From positions 1-5,473 of the forward strand of contig CAIWRE010000559.1 of NCBI GenBank assembly GCA_903914985.1: DNA of 5,473 nucleotides, written 5' to 3'. The stretch is from an uncultured beta proteobacterium (GTDB lineage Bacteria; Pseudomonadota; Gammaproteobacteria; Burkholderiales; Burkholderiaceae_C). A program made the position numbers and the translations under genes. Under the pieces are notes generated by a model that saw nothing but the letters and a program-made list of their open reading frames with translations, was not told where the DNA came from and did not search any database. This document shows, in pieces, positions 1 through 5,473 of the stretch (positions within the stretch are counted from its first letter, which is position 1; each line of letters starts with the position of its first letter).

Positions 1-307
1 CCAGCGCAAAGGTGTTGATTTCCAGAATAGGCGAAGCCCATGCCACCCGGGGGTCGCGGCTCAAGCGGCCATAGAGAGGTTCATTCAAATGGTTGCTGCT
101 CGCGCTTGCTGTGAGGTCCGCCTGGCCCGACACCGATCGCACAGCCTGTGCAAATTCGTCCAAAGCCGACGCGTTGATCAAGTGCACCGCAAACGCCAGT
201 GCCACGCCCAGCATCACCGACACCACGGCCGCGGCATTGCGCCAAGGGTGATGGCGCAGCTCTTGCCAGGAAAAGCTGGTGAGCAGGGGCCACAGGGGTC
301 CAGCCAT
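1..307 (-). CDS. FtsX/MacB-type ABC transporter permease, N-terminal part (partial)
   Basis: The frame opens with ATG at 307 and stays open for 102 codons to the left edge, so the rest of the gene is outside the window. The product starts with a short cytoplasmic segment (SWQELRHHPWRN, residues 13-24). One strong transmembrane helix follows (about 25-45, AAAVVSVMLGVALAFAVHLI), then a polar stretch (LDEFAQAVRSVSGQADL) that looks like the start of a MacB-like periplasmic domain. This is the usual N-terminus of FtsX-family permeases, which pair with LolD/MacB-type ATPases to move lipoproteins or other envelope substrates rather than import solutes. ATG 307 is the first possible start after the in-frame livM stop (TGA, 328-326). 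The 18-bp gap between them has no clear Shine-Dalgarno, so translation may depend on ribosomes ending livM. The family call is fairly secure; the specific substrate cannot be told. A partner ATPase would be expected further left. Confidence 0.8.
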   Translation of the reverse strand, partial: MAGPLWPLLTSFSWQELRHHPWRNAAAVVSVMLGVALAFAVHLINASALDEFAQAVRSVSGQADLTASASSNHLNEPLYGRLSRDPRVAWASPILEINTFAL

Positions 308-325
308 GGGGGTGGACGGTGGCGG

Positions 326-1429
326 TCAGCCGACCTTGTTGTGTGAATCGGCGCGGGTGCGTAACTTGCCGACCACGCCGGTTGGGAAGTAATACACCGA
401 CAGCACAAACAGCAAGCCCAGCCACAACAACCAGCGGTCAGGCGACAGCAATGCAGGCAACAGGGGCAGGGACGATGTGGCTTCGCTGGCAATGCGCAAC
501 AAGTCTTGCAAATAGCTTTGGGCCAGCAAAAACAGCGCACTGCCGATCGCAGCGCCATACACCGTTCCCATGCCACCGATGACCACAATCAGCAGCACAT
601 CCATCATGACCTCAAAACTTAGCGAGGTATCCGGCCCGTTGTAGCGCAACCAGAGCGCCAGCATGGCGCCCGCCACACAGGCAAACAGCGCTGACAGCAC
701 GCTGGACAGGGTGCGGTACACCACAACGCGGTAGCCGATGGCCTCAGCGCGGAATTCGTTTTCGCGAATCGCTTGCAGCACCCTGCCAAAAGGTGAGTTC
801 ACGATGCGCAGCATGGCAAGCATCATCACCAGCGCAATAACGAAGAGCAGGTAATAGCTCAGAAGCCGCCCGTCCACGTTCACTCCCCACAGCGGCTCGG
901 CAAGTAACTCGGTGCTGGGCATCAGGAGTTCGGGAACTTTGAAGCTCAGACCATCTTCGCCGCCGGTGAAGTCCGACAACTGCGAAGCCAGCGTCTGAAA
1001 CGCGGCAGCCACTGCCAGGGTAATCATGGCAAAAAATATTGCCCTCACCCGCAGTGAGAACAGCCCAATGGCCAGTGAAAGCAGCAGGCTGAGCCCCAGC
1101 GACAAACCAAACCCTGTGGCCACAGAGCCCCAGGTGGGTCCCCAGGTATTGGACGCAATGGCGATGCCGTAGGCGCCAATACCAAAAAACAGCGTGTGGG
1201 CGAAACTGACGATGCCGGTGTAGCCCAGCAGCAAGTCAAACCCTGCGACCAGCACGATAAATACCAGCACCTTGGCGGCGACCGACAAGGCTTTGACCCC
1301 TGGAAACAGAAAGGGTGCAAACAGCAAGCCCAGCAGCAGTGCGACCAAGAGGGCGGCCAATAAGCGGCTGCGCGGGAAGTCTCTAGAGATCAGACGGGCA
1401 AACGGCCGTGAGTGCTTTGGCGAAGTCAT
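326..1429 (-). CDS. livM: Branched-chain amino acid/amide ABC transporter permease, LivM type
   Basis: A 367-residue inner-membrane permease of normal family length, the second half of the translocation channel together with LivH. The N-terminus is basic and cytoplasmic (1-23), followed by many hydrophobic segments. Family landmarks are present: GYTGIVSFAHTLFFGIGAY (69-87), matching the LivM block usually read as G-x-SLGHAAFFGIGAY; FTGGEDGL (154-161); the cytoplasmic ATPase-coupling loop NSPFGRVLQAIRENEFRAEA (211-230); and GGMGTVYGAAIGS (285-297). It starts with ATG 1429, ten bases after the livH stop. A weak purine-rich AAAGA lies about 7 bases upstream of the ATG. It is fifth in the importer operon, and the next gene begins 18 bp after its stop. 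No frameshift or missing motif is seen. The exact solute cannot be read from the permease; the gene symbol reflects family membership. Confidence 0.93.
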   Translation of the reverse strand: MTSPKHSRPFARLISRDFPRSRLLAALLVALLLGLLFAPFLFPGVKALSVAAKVLVFIVLVAGFDLLLGYTGIVSFAHTLFFGIGAYGIAIASNTWGPTWGSVATGFGLSLGLSLLLSLAIGLFSLRVRAIFFAMITLAVAAAFQTLASQLSDFTGGEDGLSFKVPELLMPSTELLAEPLWGVNVDGRLLSYYLLFVIALVMMLAMLRIVNSPFGRVLQAIRENEFRAEAIGYRVVVYRTLSSVLSALFACVAGAMLALWLRYNGPDTSLSFEVMMDVLLIVVIGGMGTVYGAAIGSALFLLAQSYLQDLLRIASEATSSLPLLPALLSPDRWLLWLGLLFVLSVYYFPTGVVGKLRTRADSHNKVG

Positions 1430-1439
1430 AGAAACATCT

Positions 1440-2426
1440 TTAGCGGTTCACCACCGGATAGACCCCTTGCGGACGCCACAGCAACACTGCAGCCATCAGG
1501 CCGATGTTGGAGAAAAGCGCCAGTTTGGGTGCCAGAAAACCGGTGTAGTTGGCCATCAGGCCTACCAGCAAGGAGCCGATCAGCGCACCGCCGGTGGACC
1601 CCAGGCCGCCGATGATGATGACGATGAACACGAGCACATTGACCTGCGCGCCCATCTGCGGCGTGACGTTTTGCTGGTACATGCCCCACATCACGCCACC
1701 GAGCCCGGCCAGCGCACTGCCGGCTACAAAAACACCGACAAACAGCCGCCGAATGCGGTAGCCCAGGGACTCCACCATCTCGCGGTCTTGCACCCCGGCG
1801 CGGATCAGCAGTCCGATCTTGGTGCGCTCCAGCACCCACATCTGGGCAGCAAATACCAGCAAGCCCACGGCCACCGCAAGCAAGCGGTACTTCTCAATTG
1901 CAGCGTCGCCCCACAGCACCGCGCCGCGCATGGCGTCGGGCAGAGGCATCGCAATTTGCAACGGCCCCCAAATGACTTTAATGAGTTCTTCTCCGATGAT
2001 CATGCCGCCCATGGTGATCAGGATTTGTTTCAGGTGCTGGCCATAAGCCGGGCGCACGATGAGCCGCTCGAACACCAGGCCCACTGCCGCGGCCACCGCC
2101 ATGGCCACCAGCATGGCGGGCAGCACGGCGACCATGTTGCGCCACCATTCGTGAGACCCCGTCCAGTCGCCCATGGCGCCCAGCACGCTGCTGGCGACAA
2201 ATGCGCCCAGCGCAATAAAAAGGCCGTGCCCGAAATTGAGCACATCCATCAGCCCGAACACCAGCGTCAAACCCGAGGCCATGATGAAAATAATCAATCC
2301 CATGGCCAGTCCGGCCACGGTTAGCGTGAGCCAGGTGGAACCTGAGCCGACCAGGGGCAAGGCCAGCAATGCCAATACGGGCACCAGCAGTAAGGGGCGT
2401 GTGTCCACCTCGTTGAGCCACTTCAT
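1440..2426 (-). CDS. livH: Branched-chain amino acid/amide ABC transporter permease, LivH type
   Basis: A 328-residue polytopic inner-membrane protein, the first half of the importer channel. Hydrophobic helices begin near residue 11. The LivH block GLTLVFGLMDVLNFGHG is at 52-68. The cytoplasmic loop RTKIGLLIRAGVQDREMVES (201-220), followed by LGYRI, is the conserved coupling helix region that docks on the ATPases. IIGGLGSTGGALIGS (271-285) is the conserved penultimate segment, and the end (LLWRPQGVYPVVNR) is close to the usual RPxGLFG-type terminus. The ATG at 2426 overlaps the livF stop by four bases (ATGA), which supports this start and suggests translational coupling; only a weak GGGCTTGG lies upstream. 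Length and motifs are normal and nothing appears degraded. Some HAAT permeases serve urea, amides or aromatic acids instead of amino acids, so the substrate is open. Confidence 0.94.
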   Translation of the reverse strand: MKWLNEVDTRPLLLVPVLALLALPLVGSGSTWLTLTVAGLAMGLIIFIMASGLTLVFGLMDVLNFGHGLFIALGAFVASSVLGAMGDWTGSHEWWRNMVAVLPAMLVAMAVAAAVGLVFERLIVRPAYGQHLKQILITMGGMIIGEELIKVIWGPLQIAMPLPDAMRGAVLWGDAAIEKYRLLAVAVGLLVFAAQMWVLERTKIGLLIRAGVQDREMVESLGYRIRRLFVGVFVAGSALAGLGGVMWGMYQQNVTPQMGAQVNVLVFIVIIIGGLGSTGGALIGSLLVGLMANYTGFLAPKLALFSNIGLMAAVLLWRPQGVYPVVNR

Positions 2427-3160
2427 AGTGCCAAGCCCAATAGACGGTGTTGTAGCGCGGGGTCTTGGATGAAGGCGTCCATGCTGCCGTTGTGAACCAC
2501 GCGCCCGTTGTCCATGACTGCCACTTGGTCACCCAGTTGTTGTGCAAAACCCAGGTTTTGTTCGACCAGCAACACGGTCACGCCGCTGGCTTTGAGTTGC
2601 TGCAAGGCATGCACCATGTTGTCCATGATGGCCGGTGCCAAGCCCTTGCTGGGCTCATCCACAATCAGCAGATCACGTCGCTCCACCATCGCACGCGCAA
2701 CCGCCAGCATTTGTTTTTGCCCGCCCGACAATTTGCCTGCCGGATGGTTCCAAAACTTTTCCACCGCCGGAAAGAGCCCAAAAATCCATTGCAAACGTGT
2801 GCCGTCCATCTGCGTCGCCGTTTGGGCGTTGCGGGCTGCCAGCAGCATGTTTTCTTTGACCGTGAGATCCGAAAAAATGCCCATGTTTTCAGGCACGTAA
2901 GCCACGCTTTTTTGCGCAATTTCCGGGGTAGGCACAGCGCTGATGTCTTGACCGTCCAAGACAATGCTGCCCTGGCTCGCGCGCCACAAACCCATGATGG
3001 TGCGCAGCGTGGTGGTCTTGCCCGCACCGTTACGACCCAGCAGCATGGTGACTTGGCCCCGAGGCACACGCAGGTCCACTCCATGCAAGATGTGGTACGC
3101 CCCAATGGAGGTGTGCACGCCTTGCAGCGTCAGCATAGGCGTGCTTGCAGGTGCACTCAT
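2423..3160 (-). CDS. livF: ABC transporter ATP-binding protein, LivF type
   Basis: A 245-residue cytoplasmic ATPase subunit. Motifs in order: Walker A GRNGAGKT (42-49); the Q-loop region VAYVPENMGIF (87-97), where Glu91 takes the place of the Gln found in many ABC ATPases, as is common in LivF; signature LSGGQ (144-148); Walker B LLIVDEP with Asp168 and Glu169; and LLVEQN (197-202), where Gln201 occupies the switch-histidine position, a normal LivF trait. It pairs with LivG to drive LivH-LivM. The ATG at 3160 overlaps the livG stop by four bases (ATGA), and its own stop overlaps livH in the same way. A longer N-terminus than ATG 3160 is unlikely because of this overlap. The motif set separates it clearly from LivG, which retains the His. 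Confidence 0.95.
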   Translation of the reverse strand: MSAPASTPMLTLQGVHTSIGAYHILHGVDLRVPRGQVTMLLGRNGAGKTTTLRTIMGLWRASQGSIVLDGQDISAVPTPEIAQKSVAYVPENMGIFSDLTVKENMLLAARNAQTATQMDGTRLQWIFGLFPAVEKFWNHPAGKLSGGQKQMLAVARAMVERRDLLIVDEPSKGLAPAIMDNMVHALQQLKASGVTVLLVEQNLGFAQQLGDQVAVMDNGRVVHNGSMDAFIQDPALQHRLLGLAL

Positions 3161-3939
3161 AGGGTGGCCTGTTCGCGGGCAGGCGCGGCGCGGGTGCCCA
3201 GATAGGCCTCTTGCACGATGGGAGAGGCGATCACCTCCGCTGGCGCACCGTCAGCCACCAGACTGCCGTTGTGCAGCACGATGATGCGGTCCGCCAGTTC
3301 GCGCACCACGTCCATCTTGTGCTCGACCAGCAAAATGGTTTTGGACTTGTCTTTTTTCAGCGCACGAATCAGGTCAAGAATGACTGGCGCTTCGTCCAGG
3401 CTCATGCCTGCTGTGGGTTCGTCAAACATGTAAACCTGGGGGTCCAGGGCCATCAGCAAAGCCACTTCTAATTTGCGCTGGTCGCCATGCGGCAGGCTGG
3501 CCGCCGGTGCATCTTGCTGCGCGGTCATGGATACCAGGCCCAGGATTTCCAAGGCCCTGGTCGTGAGTGCCGCATGGTCGCTCCAAATCGTCCACAGGTT
3601 CATGCCCCGGTGGTGCGCACCAGACCTGCTGGCCTGCACCGCCAGTCGCACGTTTTCCAGCACGCTCAGGTTGGGAAACAAATTGGTGAGTTGGAAAGCC
3701 CGACCCAAGCCTGCCTGCGTTCTTGAGGATGCGGGCAAGCGTGTGAGATCCTGGCCATTCAGAATCACCGAGCCGCTGCTAGCCTGCAACTGGCCGGAGA
3801 TCAGGTTGAAGTAAGTGGTTTTTCCCGCGCCGTTGGGCCCGACGATGGCGGTCAATGTGCCAGGCGCAAAGGAGCAGGTCACCGCGTTGACGGCGACATG
3901 GCCGCCAAAGCGAATGGTCAGACCCGAGGTTTCAAGCAT
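3157..3939 (-). CDS. livG: ABC transporter ATP-binding protein, LivG type
   Basis: A 260-residue cytoplasmic ATPase subunit. Motifs: Walker A GPNGAGKT (34-41); Q-loop Gln83 in GRAFQLTNLFPNLSVLENV; a LivG-type insertion with RGMNLWTIW (111-119); ABC signature LPHGDQRKLE (149-158), a variant of the usual LSxGEQ in LivG; Walker B VYMFDEPTAG (169-178, Asp173/Glu174); D-loop region MSLDEA; and switch histidine His207 in LLVEHKMD. The C-terminus (GAPAEVIASPIVQEAYLG) matches the LivG ending, followed by a short tail of about ten residues. The ATG at 3939 shares its A with the TAA stop of the binding-protein gene (TAATG), so coupled translation is likely. No strong Shine-Dalgarno lies upstream. All catalytic residues are present, so it should be active. 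Confidence 0.95.
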   Translation of the reverse strand: MLETSGLTIRFGGHVAVNAVTCSFAPGTLTAIVGPNGAGKTTYFNLISGQLQASSGSVILNGQDLTRLPASSRTQAGLGRAFQLTNLFPNLSVLENVRLAVQASRSGAHHRGMNLWTIWSDHAALTTRALEILGLVSMTAQQDAPAASLPHGDQRKLEVALLMALDPQVYMFDEPTAGMSLDEAPVILDLIRALKKDKSKTILLVEHKMDVVRELADRIIVLHNGSLVADGAPAEVIASPIVQEAYLGTRAAPAREQATL

Positions 3940-5123
3940 TAACGCTTGTTACGGATGGGCACGTTCATTTCTTCGGGCTTGATTTCGCGAATCAGCTCGG
4001 GCACACCCCAGGCAAACGCCGGGTCCACCTTGATTTTGAAGTGGTACATGCTTTGCAGGGCCTGATGGTCTTCTTTGCGGAAGGTCATCTTGCCCTTGGG
4101 TGTGTCAAAAGCCATGCCCTCCATGGCGGGAATGAGTTTGTCTGCATGGGTGTCGCCATTGGTTTTCTTGAGTGCGGTCACCAAGGCCATGGCGGCGCTG
4201 AATCCGCCTGCAGTGAAGAAGTCTGGCGGTGTTTTGAACTGGCTGTAATGGCGCGCCACCATGGCTTCATTGACCGGGTTCTTGGGCATGCCGAAGTAGT
4301 AGTAGGCAGCGCCCTCCATACCCGGGAACTGCTTGTAGGCCACCATGGCGGGCAGGATGTTGCCACCGGTGGCGATTTCGATGCCGTAGCGCTTCAGATC
4401 CATGTCGGTGATCTTGAAGGGATTGCCACCCGCCCAGATGATGAAGATGACCTTGCGTCCGGGTTGGTCCTTAAGCTTGTCAATCATGCGCTGGGCACCG
4501 GCCGTGAAATCCGTGGTGGCCGGCGGCAGGTACTCTTCGTGCACCACTTTGGCTTTCTTGACAGCTTCTTTGAAGGCCTTCACGCCGTCGCGTCCAAAAG
4601 CCGAGTCCTGCGCCATGGTCACGATGGTGACGCCATCCTTGTCCAATGCAACCGCGTTAGAAATCGCGTCCTGGCTACTGTTGCGCCCTGTGCGGAATAT
4701 GTACTTGTTCCATTTTTCGCCGGTAATCGAGTCGGCGACCGCAGGCTCCACCAGCAAAATCTTTTTGTATTCCTCTGCCACCGGCAGCATGGCCAGTGCG
4801 ACCGGAGACGCGGTGGGGCCCACCGCCAGATCCACCTTGTCGTCGCCGTAAGCGGCGGCCAAGAGGTTTTTGCCCAGGTCAGGTTTGCCCTGGTCATCTT
4901 TCTCAATCACGACGATTTTGCGACCGTTCAGGGCCATGGTGCCACCAGTGGCGTAGTCCAGGCCCATCATCAAACCAATTTGGGTTTGCTTGCCGTAGGC
5001 CTCCAGCGGCCCGGTCTTGCTGTAAATGTGGGCGATTTTGATGTCTTGGGCGTGCGCTGCGGCTGCCGCAAAGAGCGAAACAGCGAGCAAACTGGCGAAT
5101 TGGCTGAAATAGCGACGGGTCAA
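3939..5123 (-). CDS. ABC transporter periplasmic substrate-binding protein (Peripla_BP_6/LivJ-LivK family)
   Basis: A 394-residue solute-binding protein that gives the importer its specificity. Residues 1-25 form a Sec signal peptide: basic MTRRYF, hydrophobic core LLAVSLFAAAAA, then AHA before Gln26. There is no lipobox Cys, so it should be soluble in the periplasm. The mature protein follows the type I fold: IKIAHIYSKTGPLEAYGKQ (28-46), the first ligand loop VGPTASPVA (101-109), the hinge/ligand segment LLVEPAVADSIT (123-134), YIFRTGRNSSQDA (141-153), and a C-terminal TPKGKMTFRKEDHQALQSMY (341-360). The start is TTG at 5123: an in-frame TAG lies four codons upstream, AGGAG sits six bases before the TTG, and the first internal Met (52) would remove the signal peptide. 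The segment at 126-134 differs from the PAATAPELT-like stretch of classical amino-acid binders, so the ligand is uncertain. The gene is first in the importer operon, 76 bp after nadB. Confidence 0.93.
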   Translation of the reverse strand: MTRRYFSQFASLLAVSLFAAAAAHAQDIKIAHIYSKTGPLEAYGKQTQIGLMMGLDYATGGTMALNGRKIVVIEKDDQGKPDLGKNLLAAAYGDDKVDLAVGPTASPVALAMLPVAEEYKKILLVEPAVADSITGEKWNKYIFRTGRNSSQDAISNAVALDKDGVTIVTMAQDSAFGRDGVKAFKEAVKKAKVVHEEYLPPATTDFTAGAQRMIDKLKDQPGRKVIFIIWAGGNPFKITDMDLKRYGIEIATGGNILPAMVAYKQFPGMEGAAYYYFGMPKNPVNEAMVARHYSQFKTPPDFFTAGGFSAAMALVTALKKTNGDTHADKLIPAMEGMAFDTPKGKMTFRKEDHQALQSMYHFKIKVDPAFAWGVPELIREIKPEEMNVPIRNKR

Positions 5124-5129
5124 GGCAAT

Positions 5130-5134
5130 CTCCT
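5130..5134 (-). promoter_or_regulatory. Shine-Dalgarno for the TTG-started binding-protein gene
   Basis: On the minus strand AGGAG is followed by six bases (ATTGCC) and then TTG at 5123. The near-ideal sequence and spacing decide the start of the binding protein, since no ATG or GTG exists in frame between the upstream TAG and Met52. It is the clearest ribosome-binding site in the window; the other importer genes rely on overlaps or weak sites. Confidence 0.8.
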
Positions 5135-5145
5135 AGGGGGTTCGG

Positions 5146-5194
5146 TGGCAGTACCAAAGCATTATCGTGCCCCGCCACGCACCAAGGACTGCCA
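5146..5194. repeat. Spaced 7-bp inverted repeat flanking the -10-like site
   Basis: TGGCAGT at 5146-5152 and its exact complement ACTGCCA at 5188-5194 are separated by 35 bp, within the nadB-importer intergenic region. The arms enclose the GATAAT hexamer. They could form two half-sites for a regulator or the base of a long-loop hairpin, but a match of this size can easily occur by chance in this length of DNA. Confidence 0.3.
5161..5166 (-). promoter_or_regulatory. Possible -10 element (GATAAT)
   Basis: GATAAT on the minus strand matches five of six bases of the sigma-70 -10 consensus and lies 37 bases upstream of the TTG start, in the nadB-importer gap. No good -35 is found at 16-18 bp spacing (the sequence there is TCCTTG or similar), so a sigma-70 promoter is only a possibility and might need an activator. 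Confidence 0.2.
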
Positions 5195-5199
5195 GGGCC

Positions 5200-5473
5200 T
5201 CAGTTTCGCCGTTCGGGAACCAAAATCGTGGGCAGCGCCACGTCCAGCATCTCCGGGTAATCGCGGCTGAAGTGCAGACCACGGCTCTCGTGGCGCGCGC
5301 GTGCGCTTTGCACAATCAGATCGGCCACCTGCACCAGGTTGCGCAGCTCCAGCAGGTCGCGGCTGACGTGGAAGTTGGCGTAGAACTCCTGGATCTCGTC
5401 TTGCAGCAAGGCGATGCGGTGGGCCGCACGCTCCAAGCGTTTGTTGGTACGCACAATGCCCACGTAGTCCCAC
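5200..5473 (-). CDS. nadB: L-aspartate oxidase, C-terminal part (partial)
   Basis: The last 90 codons of a gene that enters from the right edge; its start and FAD domain are outside the window. L-aspartate oxidase is a cytoplasmic flavoenzyme that converts L-aspartate to iminoaspartate, the first step of de novo NAD synthesis, passing it to quinolinate synthase NadA. The visible part is the C-terminal helical domain of the succinate dehydrogenase/fumarate reductase flavoprotein family. WDYVGIVRTNKRLERA opens it, then EIQEFYANFHVSRDLLELRN, LVQVADLIVQSA and ESRGLHFSRDYPE. The WDYVGIVRT and LLELRNLVQVA blocks and the ESRGLHF..DYPE ending closely match NadB as I remember it and distinguish it from SdhA/FrdA. 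The gene ends with TGA at 5202-5200. It is co-oriented with the importer and 76 bp upstream of it. The link in function between them, if any, is not evident. Confidence 0.92.
   Translation of the reverse strand, partial: WDYVGIVRTNKRLERAAHRIALLQDEIQEFYANFHVSRDLLELRNLVQVADLIVQSARARHESRGLHFSRDYPEMLDVALPTILVPERRN

Larger units (their letters stand above)
5124..5199 (-). other. nadB-importer intergenic region
   Basis: This 76-bp gap is the only sizeable space in the window and is the likely place for any independent promoter of the importer. It holds a ribosome-binding site, a weak -10-like hexamer and a 7-bp spaced inverted repeat, each described separately. No stem-loop followed by a T-run is seen, so there is no evident intrinsic terminator after nadB. 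Read-through from nadB into the importer is therefore possible. Confidence 0.6.

Noticed and set aside
1426..1437. Mini-frame ATG TTT CTA TGA just before and overlapping the livM start
   Set aside because: It has only three sense codons; its TGA overlaps the livM ATG. A chance occurrence is the simplest reading, and ATG 1429 opens the recognisable LivM protein.
1272..2324. 350-codon open frame on the plus strand opposite livM and livH
   Set aside because: The translation is dominated by His, Gln, Arg and Asp, the expected mirror of hydrophobic membrane-protein codons. It covers two intact genes and has no family resemblance.
2465..3205. 246-codon open frame on the plus strand opposite livF
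   Set aside because: Same explanation: a His/Gln/Arg-rich antisense shadow of a well-supported ATPase gene.
5167..5182. Short hairpin GTGC/GCAC with an 8-base loop in the nadB-importer gap, considered as a terminator
   Set aside because: The stem is only 4 bp and no T-run follows on the minus strand, so it does not support an intrinsic terminator.
4041..5270. 409-codon open frame on the plus strand across the binding-protein gene and into nadB
   Set aside because: It is antisense to two clear genes. Its product is rich in His, Gly and Val with no recognisable motif or signal. Long antisense frames are common in GC-rich DNA with biased codon use.
1..5473. Search for an undescribed system (defence, mobile, RNA or repeat-based)
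   Set aside because: Nearly every base is accounted for by well-known families in a compact co-directional order, with no repeats, RNA-like regions, mobile-element ends or composition shift noticeable by eye.

Overview
The window carries one co-directional gene block, all on the minus strand, so transcription runs from high to low coordinates. It contains the 3' end of nadB (L-aspartate oxidase), a complete five-gene ABC importer of the branched-chain amino acid/amide (Liv, HAAT) type, and the 5' end of an FtsX/MacB-type ABC permease. The DNA is GC-rich (by eye about 60%). The NadB and Liv protein styles and the gene order suggest a betaproteobacterium, plausibly Burkholderiales/Comamonadaceae; this is inferred from protein character and was not tested by a search.

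Layout in transcription order: nadB C-terminus (window edge to 5200); a 76-bp intergenic region (5124-5199) with a good Shine-Dalgarno and weak promoter-like and inverted-repeat features; a periplasmic substrate-binding protein that starts with TTG (5123-3939); a LivG-type ATPase (3939-3157); a LivF-type ATPase (3160-2423); a LivH-type permease (2426-1440); a LivM-type permease (1429-326); then an FtsX-like permease beginning at 307 and running off the left edge. The importer genes are packed end to end: a 1-bp TAATG overlap, two 4-bp ATGA overlaps and a 10-bp gap. This points to one transcript with translational coupling.

Working model: the binding protein captures a solute in the periplasm and delivers it to the LivH-LivM membrane heterodimer. 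LivG and LivF power import by ATP hydrolysis. All four nucleotide-site and membrane signatures look intact, so the transporter should work. The substrate is not settled by the sequence: leucine/isoleucine/valine, other amino acids, amides or small organic acids are all handled by this family. nadB (NAD biosynthesis) and the FtsX-like permease (lipoprotein, peptide or macrolide-type export families) have no obvious functional link to the importer.

I saw no RNA genes, CRISPR arrays, insertion sequences or phage genes, and no stretch over 300 bases without a gene. Long open frames on the plus strand are antisense shadows. I did not find a convincing previously undescribed system. The points worth a second look are the TTG start, the divergent hinge of the binding protein, the small nadB-importer intergenic region, and the close, in-frame attachment of the FtsX-like gene to livM.
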